NCBI RefSeq assembly: GCF_016863035.1
Contig: NZ_BOOC01000027.1
Coordinates: 1-64,000 of the forward strand
Reading direction: 5' to 3'
Length of the DNA: 64,000 bases
Source: Microbispora corallina
Lineage (GTDB): Bacteria; Actinomycetota; Actinomycetes; Streptosporangiales; Streptosporangiaceae
How positions within the stretch are numbered: the first letter of the stretch is position 1; each line of letters opens with the position of its first letter. Below the pieces are notes generated by a model. The model made no database searches. It worked only from the letters and a program-made list of their open reading frames with translations, and was not told the origin of the DNA. The position numbers were made by a program, and so were the translations under genes. Of the stretch, positions 50,982-59,274 are shown piece by piece.

Positions 50982-51416
50982 ATGAACGATGTCAAGCAGA
51001 CGATCGCCTTCCGGCTGGGCACGCTCGGCGCGGTCATGCAGGACCGCTTCGCGTCCAAAATCGAGACCTACGACCTGAAGCCGAAACACGTGGGCCTCAT
51101 GGCCGCGCTCAAGGGCGGGACGGCCGCCGCCTCTCAGCAGGACCTGGCCGCCCGCCTCGGGGTCGCACCCAGCCTGGTCGTCGCCCTCGCGGATCATCTG
51201 GAGCACCTGGGCGCCGTCGAGCGTGTGCGCGACCCCGGCGACCGCCGCCGCCAGACGCTGACCCTGACCGAGCACGGCGCCGCGCTCCTGGCCAGGTGCG
51301 CCGCCGCCGCCGGCGAGCTCGACGACGAGATCACCGCGTCGCTGGCGGCATCCGAGCGGACGGCCCTGCGCGACACCCTCGGCCGCCTCGCCGCCGGTGT
51401 GGGGCTCCCCTCCTGA
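50982..51416 (+). CDS. MarR-family regulator
   Basis: 144 aa. Winged helix: ASQQDLAARLGVAPSLVVALADHLEHLGAVER recognition region and wing DPGDRRRQTLTLTEHGAALL. The flanking helices form the dimer interface. It is divergent from the two small membrane proteins, with a 60-bp AT-rich gap containing palindromes, so it probably controls them. The ATG at 50982 has only weak upstream Shine-Dalgarno-like sequence. Confidence 0.9.
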   Translation: MNDVKQTIAFRLGTLGAVMQDRFASKIETYDLKPKHVGLMAALKGGTAAASQQDLAARLGVAPSLVVALADHLEHLGAVERVRDPGDRRRQTLTLTEHGAALLARCAAAAGELDDEITASLAASERTALRDTLGRLAAGVGLPS

Positions 51417-51534
51417 GCGCCACGGCGAACCGTGCCGGTCGAGCACCCGGCGAGGTCGCCTGGATCAACAGGACGGGAACGCCACGTCCGACCGCCGCCA
51501 GACCCGGACGTGCCCGGATGACCATGCTGGACGC

Positions 51535-52275
51535 ATGAACGAACTGAAGGACAAGGTCGCACTGGTCACGGGCGGCGGCAGGGGAATCGGGGCGGCCATC
51601 GCCCGGCGCCTGGCCGAGCAGGGGGCGGATGTGGCGCTGACCTACGAGCAGGCCGCCGGCCGCGCTTCGGCGGTCGCCGGCGAGATCGAGGACATGGGGC
51701 GCCGCTCGCTGGCCGTCCACGCCGACAGCGGTGACGCGGCGGCGGTCACGGCGGCGGTGGACCAGGTCGCCGAGGTGTTCGGCCGGCTGGACATCGTGGT
51801 CAACAACGCGGGCGCGTTCATGGTCGGCCCGGTGGCGGACCTCGGTGCGGCGGAGCTCGACCGCACCCTCGCCGTCAACGTCCGCGCCCCGTACCTGGCG
51901 TCGCGGGCCGCCGTCCGCCACATGGGCGGCGGTGGGCGGATCATCAGCATCGGCAGCAACATGGCCGAGCGGGTCCCCTTCGGCGGGATGACGCTGTACG
52001 CGCTGAGCAAGACCGCTCTGGTGGGCATGACGAAGGGGCTGGCCCGCGAGCTCGGGGCGCGCGGCATCACGGTCAACCTGGTCCATCCCGGGCCCACCGA
52101 CACCGACGCCAATCCCGCCGACAGACCCGGCGCCGAGGCGATCCGCGGGTTGACCGCCCTGGGCCGCTACGCCACGCCGTCGGAGATCGCCGCTGTGGTC
52201 GCGTTCCTGGCCGGCGAGGACGGCCGGTACGTCACCGGAGCCGTCGTCAACGCCGACGGCGGGTTCACCGTGTGA
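51535..52275 (+). CDS. SDR-family oxidoreductase
   Basis: 246 aa from ATG 51535, chosen because MNELKDKVALVTGGG is the normal SDR N-terminus. NAD(P) motif GGGRGIG at 13-19, NNAG at 90-93, catalytic Ser138 or 141 with Y155 and K159 (YALSK), and PGPTDTD after the active site. The C-terminal YVTGAVVNADGGFTV is typical of FabG-like classical SDRs. The substrate is unknown. A CATGCT box lies 6 nt upstream and there is no Shine-Dalgarno, so it may be leaderless. Confidence 0.9.
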   Translation: MNELKDKVALVTGGGRGIGAAIARRLAEQGADVALTYEQAAGRASAVAGEIEDMGRRSLAVHADSGDAAAVTAAVDQVAEVFGRLDIVVNNAGAFMVGPVADLGAAELDRTLAVNVRAPYLASRAAVRHMGGGGRIISIGSNMAERVPFGGMTLYALSKTALVGMTKGLARELGARGITVNLVHPGPTDTDANPADRPGAEAIRGLTALGRYATPSEIAAVVAFLAGEDGRYVTGAVVNADGGFTV

Positions 52276-52280
52276 GCACA

Positions 52281-52304
52281 CGGCGATCGCGAGTGAGATC
52301 GCCG
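52281..52304 (+). terminator. Hairpin after the SDR gene
   Basis: CGGCGATC - 8 nt - GATCGCCG, 5 nt after the stop. A second short stem, GCCCGGTGCCGGGC, lies at 52351-52364 towards trpS. Confidence 0.6.
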
Positions 52305-52377
52305 AGGCCGCCCGGCCACCGCACGGACCGCACGCGAGCCGCGAAAGACGGCCCGGTGCCGGGCGGTCAGCGGGGCG

Positions 52378-53391
52378 TCAGTCGACGGGGCCGCCGTGGA
52401 GGAGGCCGATCCGGTCGCGGACCCGGGCCATCGTCTGCCGGGCCACCCGGCGGGCCCGGTCGGCGCCCGCGGCCAGCAGCCGGTCGAGCTCGGCCTCGTC
52501 GGCCAGCAGCTTCTCGGTCCGCTCGCGGATCGGGGCGAACGTCTCGGTCACGGCCTCGGCGACCTCCTTCTTGAAGGCGCCGTAGCCCTGCCCCGCGAAG
52601 CGGGCCTCGAGCTCGGGGATCGGCACGCCCGACAGCGCCGAGTGGATGCGCAGGAGGTTGGTGACGCCGGGCTTGTTCTCCTCGTCGGCGACGACCTCGG
52701 AGCCGGTGTCGGTGACCGCGCGCATGATCTTCTTGCGCAGCGCGCCGGGCTCCTCCAGCACGTCGATGATGCCCTGCGGGCTGGACGACGACTTCGACAT
52801 CTTGGCCGTCGGGTCCTGGAGGTCGCCGATCTTCTCGACCTCCTTGAGGATGTACGGGTTGGGCACCTTGAACGTCTGGCCGTACCGGTTGTTGAACCGC
52901 TGCGCGAGGTCGCGGCTGAGCTCCAGGTGCTGCTTCTGGTCGACGCCCACCGGCACCTGGTCGGCCTGGTAGATCAGGATGTCGGCCGCCTGGAGGATCG
53001 GGTAGGTGAACAGGCCGACGCTCGCCGCGCTCTCGCCGTACCTGGCGGACTTGTCCTTGAACTGCGTCATCCGCCCGGCCTCGCCCATGCCGGTCTGGCA
53101 GATCAGGATCCAGGCCAGCTCGCTGTGCTCCCGGACGTGGCTCTGCGCGAAGACGGCCGACCGCTCCGGGTCGAGGCCGGCGGCGAACAGCTGGGCCGCC
53201 GCGACGCGGGTGCGCCGGCGCAGCTCCTCCGGCTTGGGGGTCACGGTCAGCGCGTGGAGGTCGGCGATGAAGTAGAACGCCTCGTGGGTCTCCTGGAGCG
53301 CGACGTACTGCCGCACCGCGCCGAGGTAGTTCCCCAGGTGGAACGAGTCGGCGGTGGGCTGGATGCCGGAGAGAACGCGAGGACGATCCAT
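52378..53391 (-). CDS. trpS: Tryptophanyl-tRNA synthetase
   Basis: 337 aa, class Ib synthetase of bacterial length. [13 protein letters not shown] contains the HIGH-equivalent HLGN (18-21), and KMSKS is at 197-201. Tryptophan-pocket residues are in [20 protein letters not shown]. It charges tRNA-Trp. The gene is preceded on the same strand by the CorC-like gene 43 bp upstream. No T-box leader or trp operator is seen. Confidence 0.96.
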   Translation of the reverse strand: MDRPRVLSGIQPTADSFHLGNYLGAVRQYVALQETHEAFYFIADLHALTVTPKPEELRRRTRVAAAQLFAAGLDPERSAVFAQSHVREHSELAWILICQTGMGEAGRMTQFKDKSARYGESAASVGLFTYPILQAADILIYQADQVPVGVDQKQHLELSRDLAQRFNNRYGQTFKVPNPYILKEVEKIGDLQDPTAKMSKSSSSPQGIIDVLEEPGALRKKIMRAVTDTGSEVVADEENKPGVTNLLRIHSALSGVPIPELEARFAGQGYGAFKKEVAEAVTETFAPIRERTEKLLADEAELDRLLAAGADRARRVARQTMARVRDRIGLLHGGPVD

Positions 53392-53434
53392 GACATGTAA
53401 TTCTGTCAGGAGTTCCCGCGTGCCTGCGACAGGC

Positions 53435-54754
53435 TCACTCCTCGCCCTCCGGCGCGTCGCCCTCGGCGGGAGCGGAGGCCGTACGGGTGACCCGGACCCG
53501 GGCGACCCGGCGGCCGTCCATCTCCGTCACCGTGAGCTTCACGCCGGGCGCCTCGGCCGTGTCCCCCCGCTGCGGGAGGTGCCCGAGAGCGGCCATGACG
53601 TAGCCGCCCAGCGTCTCGTACGGCCCGTCGGGCAGGCGGACCCCGGTCTGCGCGGCGAACTCGTCGAGGTTCACCAGGCCCTCGATCTCCATGTCGCCGG
53701 CGATCAGGCGGACGGCCTCGCCGTCGTCGTCGTACTCGTCGCGGATGTCGCCGATGAGCTCCTCGACCAGGTCCTCCAGGGTGACGATGCCGGAGGTGCC
53801 GCCGTACTCGTCGACGACGATCGCCAGGTGGTGGCCCTCGTCGCGCATCTCGGCCAGCGTCACCAGCACCCGTTTGCTCGCCGGGACGAGCTTGACGGGC
53901 CGGATCGGGACCAGCTCGCTGATCGGCTCCACCCGGCCGGTGAGGACCGGGTCGAGCAGGTCGCGCACGTGCACGAAGCCGATGATGTCGTCGTAGGAGT
54001 CGCGGTAGACGGGGAAACGGGAGTGCGGCATGGCCGCGGCAAGCACGGCCGCCTCGGCGAGCGGGGTGTCCGCGGCCATGAACTCGACCTCGGTCCTGGG
54101 CAGCAGCACCTCCCTGAGCTGGCGCTTTCCTGCGGCGAACACCTCGGCGATCACGTCGCGCTCGTCCTGGGTGAGGTCCTTGTGCCCCACCACGATGTCG
54201 CGCAGCTCCTCGGTCGTCATGGCGGCCCGGTCGGCCGACGGGTTGCCGCCGAGGAGGCGCACGATCCCGTTGGTCGACTTCGACAGCAGCCAGATCACCG
54301 GCCGCGACAGCGTCGCGATGCGGTCGAGCAGCGGCGCGACCATCAGCGACAGGCTCTCCGCCCGCTGCCGCCCGAGCCGCTTGGGCGCGAGCTCGCCGAG
54401 CACCAGCGTCACGTACGAGATCGCGAGCGTGACGGTCACGAACGCGACGGCGCCGGCCGCGTTCGGGTCGAGGCCCCACCGCTGCAGGAGCGGGGCGAGC
54501 CGCCCGGCCAGCGTGTCGGCGCCGAGCGCGGCCGACAGCACGGTGGCCACGGTGACGCCGACCTGGATGGACGAGAGGAACCGGTTGGGGTCGCGGGCGA
54601 GCTTCTGCACCCGCGCACCGCGGCGCCCCTCCCCGCTCAGCCGCCGGATCTGGCTCTCCCGCAGGGACACCATGGCCATCTCGGCGGCGGCGAAGAAGCC
54701 GCATATCAGGATGAATATCAGGACCAGGGCGATGGTCACGGCGACGTTGCTCAC
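53435..54754 (-). CDS. CNNM/CorC-type membrane protein (DUF21 + CBS + CorC_HlyC)
   Basis: 439 aa. The DUF21 membrane domain at about 1-190 has four helices ([26 protein letters not shown] and [21 protein letters not shown]). A CBS pair at about 205-340 ([57 protein letters not shown]) is followed by a C-terminal CorC_HlyC transporter-associated domain. Family knowledge links these proteins to magnesium or cobalt efflux. It was formerly called hemolysin. It is divergent from galE. Confidence 0.92.
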   Translation of the reverse strand: MSNVAVTIALVLIFILICGFFAAAEMAMVSLRESQIRRLSGEGRRGARVQKLARDPNRFLSSIQVGVTVATVLSAALGADTLAGRLAPLLQRWGLDPNAAGAVAFVTVTLAISYVTLVLGELAPKRLGRQRAESLSLMVAPLLDRIATLSRPVIWLLSKSTNGIVRLLGGNPSADRAAMTTEELRDIVVGHKDLTQDERDVIAEVFAAGKRQLREVLLPRTEVEFMAADTPLAEAAVLAAAMPHSRFPVYRDSYDDIIGFVHVRDLLDPVLTGRVEPISELVPIRPVKLVPASKRVLVTLAEMRDEGHHLAIVVDEYGGTSGIVTLEDLVEELIGDIRDEYDDDGEAVRLIAGDMEIEGLVNLDEFAAQTGVRLPDGPYETLGGYVMAALGHLPQRGDTAEAPGVKLTVTEMDGRRVARVRVTRTASAPAEGDAPEGEE

Positions 54755-54931
54755 GTCTCGAGTCCGTTCCGGGTGGGTGGAGCATGTCGGCTGGGCGTCG
54801 CAACCCCGGACCGCCGCGTACGCGGGTCACGTGGCGCGGTCGCGTGCGGTGGCGTGCGCTCGCGGGCCGCCGAGCTTGCGATGCTGCTGGCATTTAACCC
54901 GCTCCTCAAGGGAAGCGCGTAAGCTGGGCGG

Positions 54932-54937
54932 TATACT
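54932..54937 (+). promoter_or_regulatory. -10 box of galE
   Basis: TATACT, about 35 nt before GTG 54972. The Shine-Dalgarno AGGAG follows at about 54961-54965. No clear -35 is seen. Confidence 0.45.
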
Positions 54938-54971
54938 GACAATATCAAACATATTCCAACAGGAGTGAACA

Positions 54972-55940
54972 GTGAAGCTGCTGGTTACTGGTGGAGCCGG
55001 CTATGTGGGCAGTGTCGTCGCCGCCCAGCTCGTCGAGGAGGGGCACGAGGTCACTGTGCTGGACGACCTGTCCACCGGGCACGAGGACGCGGTCCCCGAT
55101 GGCGCCCGGTTCGTCCGGGGCTCGATCACCGACGCGGGCGGGGTGCTGCGGGACGGTGTGGACGCCGTGCTGCACTTCGCGGCCAGGTCGCTGGTGGGCG
55201 AGTCGGTCGAGAAGCCGGGGCTCTACTGGTCGCACAACCTCGGCGGCACGCTCGCCCTGCTGGAGGCGATGCGCCAGGCCGGCGTCGGGCGGATCGTCTT
55301 CTCCTCCACCGCCGCCACGTACGGCGAGCCCGAGCGCACCCCGATCCAGGAGACCGACCCGACCCGTCCCGGCAACCCGTACGGCGCCTCGAAGCTGGCC
55401 GTCGACACGGCGCTGACCGCCTTCGCCGGGCTGTACGGCCTGGCCGCCGTGAGCCTGCGCTACTTCAACGTCGCCGGCGCGTACGGCCGCTACCGCGAGC
55501 GCCACGCCGTCGAGACCCACCTGATCCCGAACGTCCTCAAGGTGGCCCTGGGAGAGCGGGAGTCGGTGAGCGTGTTCGGCACCGACTACCCGACGCCGGA
55601 CGGCACCTGCGTGCGCGACTACATCCACGTCGCCGACCTGGCCAGGGCCCACCTGCTCGCGCTTGACGCGTGCGCCGAGGGCGTCCACCGGATCTACAAC
55701 CTCGGCAGCGGCAGCGGCTTCTCCGTGAAGGAGGTCCTCGACGTCTGCCGGGAGGTCACCGGGCACCCCATCCCGGCCGAGGTGGGCCCCCGCCGTCCCG
55801 GAGACCCGGCCGTCCTCGTCGCCTCGTCGGAGAAGATCAAGCGGGAGCTCGGCTGGAAGCCGGACCACACGGCGCTGCACACGATCGTCGCCGACGCCTG
55901 GGCGGGATGCCAAAAGCCGGAATCCGAGCGCGGATTGTGA
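54972..55940 (+). CDS. galE: UDP-glucose 4-epimerase
   Basis: 322 aa, GTG start after AGGAG. Extended SDR: GGAGYVG at 7-13, [11 protein letters not shown] catalytic Ser/Thr region, YGASK with Y137 and K141, [11 protein letters not shown], and the [16 protein letters not shown] sugar-binding region. It interconverts UDP-glucose and UDP-galactose for Leloir metabolism or wall galactan and exopolysaccharide. Two small coupled ORFs follow it by 13 bp, and a hairpin begins at 55981. Confidence 0.94.
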   Translation: MKLLVTGGAGYVGSVVAAQLVEEGHEVTVLDDLSTGHEDAVPDGARFVRGSITDAGGVLRDGVDAVLHFAARSLVGESVEKPGLYWSHNLGGTLALLEAMRQAGVGRIVFSSTAATYGEPERTPIQETDPTRPGNPYGASKLAVDTALTAFAGLYGLAAVSLRYFNVAGAYGRYRERHAVETHLIPNVLKVALGERESVSVFGTDYPTPDGTCVRDYIHVADLARAHLLALDACAEGVHRIYNLGSGSGFSVKEVLDVCREVTGHPIPAEVGPRRPGDPAVLVASSEKIKRELGWKPDHTALHTIVADAWAGCQKPESERGL

Positions 55941-55953
55941 TGGGATCATCCCT

Positions 55954-56067
55954 ATGCGTGTGGTTCCGCCGGCGGAGGCGCGCGACCGGCTGAGCCGGTT
56001 CGCGCGGCGCGGCCCCGCGAGCCGCGCCCCCCGACGACCACCGGCAGGCGATGAGGTGAGGTCATGA
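55954..56067 (+). CDS. 37-aa mini-ORF coupled to a small membrane protein
   Basis: ATG 55954, 13 nt after the galE stop, just behind the palindrome GGGATCATCCC (55942-55952). The peptide begins MRVVPPAEARDRLSRFAR and is Arg- and Pro-rich. Its TGA overlaps the next ATG (ATGA), and GAGGTGAGG in its last codons serves as that Shine-Dalgarno. It could be a real small basic protein or only a translation bridge. Confidence 0.4.
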   Translation: MRVVPPAEARDRLSRFARRGPASRAPRRPPAGDEVRS

Positions 56068-56243
56068 GAGCGCTTCCCCCGACGGCCGCCCGGACGGGCC
56101 TGGCCGCCGTCATCCTCGTGGGCAGTGCTCTGGCCGCAGCCGCGGTGATGTTCGCCACCCAGCCCGGCACCGCCCGCGCCGTCCCCGAGCACCTGTCGGC
56201 CAGCGCCGCGCCGTTCTGCCCGGCCGGGCCCGCCGGGCGCTGA
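56064..56243 (+). CDS. 59-aa small secreted or membrane protein
   Basis: The product starts MRALPPTAARTGLAAVILVG, with a single hydrophobic stretch at about 11-32 (GLAAVILVGSALAAAAVMF) that can be a signal peptide or an anchor. A 27-residue Pro/Ala-rich tail with one Cys follows. Good Shine-Dalgarno GAGGTGAGG. It probably belongs to the galE transcript. No family is recognised. Confidence 0.55.
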   Translation: MRALPPTAARTGLAAVILVGSALAAAAVMFATQPGTARAVPEHLSASAAPFCPAGPAGR

Positions 56244-56248
56244 CGCCG

Positions 56249-57121
56249 TCAGGTCCGGTGCGGGGTCACGGCGGACGGCGCGGCGGCTCGGCGGAGGGCG
56301 AGGCGCATCCGCGCCTGGTTGTTCTCCGGACGGCGGTCGCCGAAGCGGCGGGAGTAGACCGTGGCCATGGTCGCGACGGCGTGCGAGGCGCGGGACGGCA
56401 CCCGGAAGACCAGCTTGAGCAGGCCGCTCGACCCCGACCTGATGGGCGGCATCGCGCACCCGACGATGGCCCGCGCCGCCCGGCAGCGCGCCCCTGAGGC
56501 CGACACGAGCCGGGCCTCACGGGGCTGGACGTACACGAAGGCGTCCCGCACGACCCGGGGCCCCCGGTTGCGCACCTCCGCCCGGACGGCGAACCAGTGG
56601 CCCGGCCGGGTGAAGCGGGTCGAGGAACGGAACCGCACGGCCAGGTCGGCGCCGTCGTCCACCCTGGTCACCACGTCGGCCGTGTTGTCGTCCTGGTGGC
56701 CGTCCACCACCTCGGACGACAGCGACGCCTGAGCCCGCAGCGGCCCGTGGGCGCCGGGGCGGACGACGCCGGTGATGGTCATCCCGCCCGAGCCGCCGGG
56801 CAGGACGTCGCGCCTCGACCGGCACACGATCTCGCTGTAGCCGCGGCCGGGGTCGCACTCGGCGACGTCGACGTTGACGACCTGGAAGTCGCGGGGCAGC
56901 CGCACCCGCAGGACGGGCAGGACCGCGTCCCCCGGGCCCTTGTTGTGCACGCTGACGCGGTAGGTGAGCGGCTGCCCGGGCTGGGCCACCCGCGGCGACG
57001 CCGAGATCCCCACCGAGAGGTCCGCCGCTCCCCACTGATCCGACGCGACCGCCGGTTGCGCCGGATGTCCCGCTCCGGCGACGAAAACGCAGACCAAACC
57101 AGTGACGACCCTACGACCCAT
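56249..57121 (-). CDS. Secreted DUF11-like repeat protein
   Basis: 290 aa from ATG 57121 (GGGGGAG upstream). Signal peptide at about 1-28. Two Ig-like DUF11/conserved-repeat domains: GAADLSVGISASPRVAQPGQPLTYRVSVHNKGPGDA and GADLAVRFRSSTRFTRPGHWFAVRAEVRNRGP. The paired Cys residues AECDPGRGYSEIVC are typical of the first domain. There is no LPXTG motif or C-terminal anchor. It is probably an exported wall-associated protein of unknown role. Confidence 0.8.
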   Translation of the reverse strand: MGRRVVTGLVCVFVAGAGHPAQPAVASDQWGAADLSVGISASPRVAQPGQPLTYRVSVHNKGPGDAVLPVLRVRLPRDFQVVNVDVAECDPGRGYSEIVCRSRRDVLPGGSGGMTITGVVRPGAHGPLRAQASLSSEVVDGHQDDNTADVVTRVDDGADLAVRFRSSTRFTRPGHWFAVRAEVRNRGPRVVRDAFVYVQPREARLVSASGARCRAARAIVGCAMPPIRSGSSGLLKLVFRVPSRASHAVATMATVYSRRFGDRRPENNQARMRLALRRAAAPSAVTPHRT

Positions 57122-57157
57122 GCGGCTCCCCCGAACGCTCGAGATCAATTCAACCGT

Positions 57158-57202
57158 GCCCGGCGGGCGGGGGATCGGGCGACACGCCGCGTCCCGCCGG
57201 GC
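57158..57202 (-). terminator. Hairpin downstream of the DHA2 transporter gene
   Basis: GCCCGGCGGG / CCCGCCGGGC, a 10-bp stem with a 25-nt loop, 34 nt after the transporter stop on the minus strand. Confidence 0.5.
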
Positions 57203-57235
57203 AATGGAGCCGCTCACGCCCCTCCTGCGACGAGG

Positions 57236-58678
57236 TCAGGCGGCGATCAGGTCGGGCTCGGCCGCGGGCCGCCGGAGCAGCGCCCGCCCGGACGGCAGCA
57301 GGGCGAGCGCGACGAGGGCGACCACCGCCCCCACGACGCCGAGCCACGGGATGACGGTGGCCGTCGCGGCGGCGTGCGCCGCGGGCAGGCCGTGCAGCGG
57401 CGCCTCGCGGGAGACCACCGCGCCGTAGGCCGTGCCGGCCGTGGCCAGGGCCACCGATCCGCCGATCTGCCGGAAGAACGTGAGGTTCGCGCTGGCGGTG
57501 CCGACATACCGCGGCGGGACCGACGACTGGATGGCGACGGTCAGCCCGGACAGCATCGGGCCCATGCCGAGGCCGATCAGCGCCATCCACAGGGTGAGGG
57601 CGAGGGTGGAGGTGCCGACCGCGAGCCCGGCGCACAGCAGCGTGCCGGCGACGAGCAGGAACGGCGCGGCGACCAGCCACGGCTTGTAGCGGCCGGTGCG
57701 GGAGATGAGCGCCCCGGTGATCACGCTGCCGGCGACCATCGCCAGCATCAGTGGATAGATGTGCAGCCCGGACGAGGTCGCGCTCAGGCTGTGGGCCTCC
57801 TGGAAGTAGCGGGGCAGGAAGACCACCCCGGCGTACATGCAGAACGCGGTGAAGAACGAGGCCACGTTGACCAGCGTGTACGTGCGGTTGGCGAACAGGT
57901 GCAGCGGCACGATCGGCTGCCCGGCCCGCCGTTCGACGGCCACGAAGACGGCGAGCAGGACGAGCGCGGCGGCGATGGGGCCGAGGACCGGCCCGCTCGT
58001 CCAGGTGTGGCCGTCGAGCCCCTTCTCGGTCAGGCCGACGAGCAGCGCGCTGACGGCCGCGCTGAAGACCGCGATGCCGAGGTAGTCGGGGCGGGCCGCC
58101 CGGCCGTCCCCGCCCTCCTCGCCCCGCCGGTACGGCAGCCGCAGCCAGATGATCGCCACCAGCACGACGCCGATCGGGACGTTGACGTAGAACGCCCAGC
58201 GCCAGCTCGCGTGGTCGGTGAACAGGCCGCCGAGGAACGGCCCGGCGATGTAGCTGAGCCCCATCACCCCGCCGAGCGCGCCCTGCACCCGGCCGCTGCG
58301 CTCCGGCGGGAACAGGTCGATCACCAGCGCCAGTGACAGCGGCAGCAGCGCGCCCGCGCCGAGCCCCTGCAGCCCCCGGAAGGCGATCAGCTGCCCCATG
58401 TCCTGGGCCGCGCCCGACAGGGCCGACCCGGCGAGGAAGACCACCACGCCGATCAGCAGCAGGGGCTTGCGGCCGTGCACGTCGGACAGGCGGCCGTACA
58501 GGGGGACGGTCACCGTCGAGGTCAACAGGTAGGCCGTGACCACCCAGGTGTACAGGCCCGAGCCGCCGAGCTCGGCCGTGATCCGCGGCAGCGCCGTGCC
58601 CACGATCGTCTGGTCGAGCATCGCGAGGAACATGCCGCCCAGCACGGCCAGGAGCAGGAGTCCATTGGAGGATTTCAT
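57236..58678 (-). CDS. MFS transporter, DHA2 (EmrB/QacA) family
   Basis: 480 aa with about 14 membrane helices. FLAMLDQTIVGTALPRI is motif D1 and GRLSDVHGRKPLL is motif A. GLGAGALLPLSLALVIDLFPPERSGRVQG and the motif C-like GPFLGGLFTDHASWRWAFYVNVPIG are also present. Drug:proton antiport is expected. It is divergent from a PadR-type regulator with two palindromes in the 55-bp gap, one directly adjoining its ATG, so PadR repression is likely. Confidence 0.93.
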   Translation of the reverse strand: MKSSNGLLLLAVLGGMFLAMLDQTIVGTALPRITAELGGSGLYTWVVTAYLLTSTVTVPLYGRLSDVHGRKPLLLIGVVVFLAGSALSGAAQDMGQLIAFRGLQGLGAGALLPLSLALVIDLFPPERSGRVQGALGGVMGLSYIAGPFLGGLFTDHASWRWAFYVNVPIGVVLVAIIWLRLPYRRGEEGGDGRAARPDYLGIAVFSAAVSALLVGLTEKGLDGHTWTSGPVLGPIAAALVLLAVFVAVERRAGQPIVPLHLFANRTYTLVNVASFFTAFCMYAGVVFLPRYFQEAHSLSATSSGLHIYPLMLAMVAGSVITGALISRTGRYKPWLVAAPFLLVAGTLLCAGLAVGTSTLALTLWMALIGLGMGPMLSGLTVAIQSSVPPRYVGTASANLTFFRQIGGSVALATAGTAYGAVVSREAPLHGLPAAHAAATATVIPWLGVVGAVVALVALALLPSGRALLRRPAAEPDLIAA

Positions 58679-58713
58679 ATGTCAAAGCTGACATGTAAGT
58701 TTTGACATGTCAA
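58679..58713. promoter_or_regulatory. Two PadR operator candidates
   Basis: ATGTCA - AAGC - TGACAT at 58679-58694 and the perfect palindrome TTGACATGTCAA at 58702-58713. Both share the ATGTCA half-site. The first abuts the transporter start, and the second covers a TTGACA element. Confidence 0.65.
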
Positions 58714-58733
58714 GGGAGAGGTATAGTGGGCGC

Positions 58734-59273
58734 ATGTCGCTGCGGATCGCGCTGCTGGGCCTCCTCGCCGCCTCCGGGCCGGCGAGCGGGTACGACCTGG
58801 CGAAGAAGTTCGAGACGTCGGTCGCGCACGTGTGGCAGGCGGGGCACAGCCAGATCTATCCGGAGCTCGCGAAGCTGACGGCCGACGGCCTCGTGGCCGT
58901 CGAGGCCGAGGGCCCGCGCGGCCGGAAGATCTACACGATCACGCCGGAGGGCGACGCGGAGCTGCGCCGCTGGCTGATGGAGCACACGCCGTCGACCACG
59001 CTGCGCAGCGAGAGCGCCCTGCAGGCCTTCCTCGTGCCGCTCCTCGACCCCCGCGACGGCGTGGCCGTCCTGCGCCGCATCAAGAAGGAGGTGGAGGGCC
59101 GGCTCGCCGAGCTGGAGGCCCTCCGGGCCGCCAAGAACGCGGCGGACGCGCGCTCGCCGGGCGAGCCGCCGAACCGGTTCGGGGCGTACGCGCTTGACCT
59201 CGGCATCCGCCAGAGCCGGGCGGCGCTCGAATGGGCCGAGGACGCGATGGCCGACCTCGAACGCGCCACGTGA
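58734..59273 (+). CDS. PadR-family regulator of the DHA2 pump
   Basis: 179 aa from ATG 58734, which lies 6 nt after TATAGT (58722-58727), so it is leaderless. PadR winged helix: MSLRIALLGLLAASGPASGYDLAKKFE, QIYPELAKLTADGLVAVE and the wing GRKIYTITPEGDAELRRWL. A C-terminal Vir_act_alpha_C-type helical dimerisation domain (RIKKEVEGRLAELEALR) follows. It should bind the ATGTCA palindromes upstream and repress both genes until an effector is present. Confidence 0.92.
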   Translation: MSLRIALLGLLAASGPASGYDLAKKFETSVAHVWQAGHSQIYPELAKLTADGLVAVEAEGPRGRKIYTITPEGDAELRRWLMEHTPSTTLRSESALQAFLVPLLDPRDGVAVLRRIKKEVEGRLAELEALRAAKNAADARSPGEPPNRFGAYALDLGIRQSRAALEWAEDAMADLERAT

Positions 59274-59274
59274 C

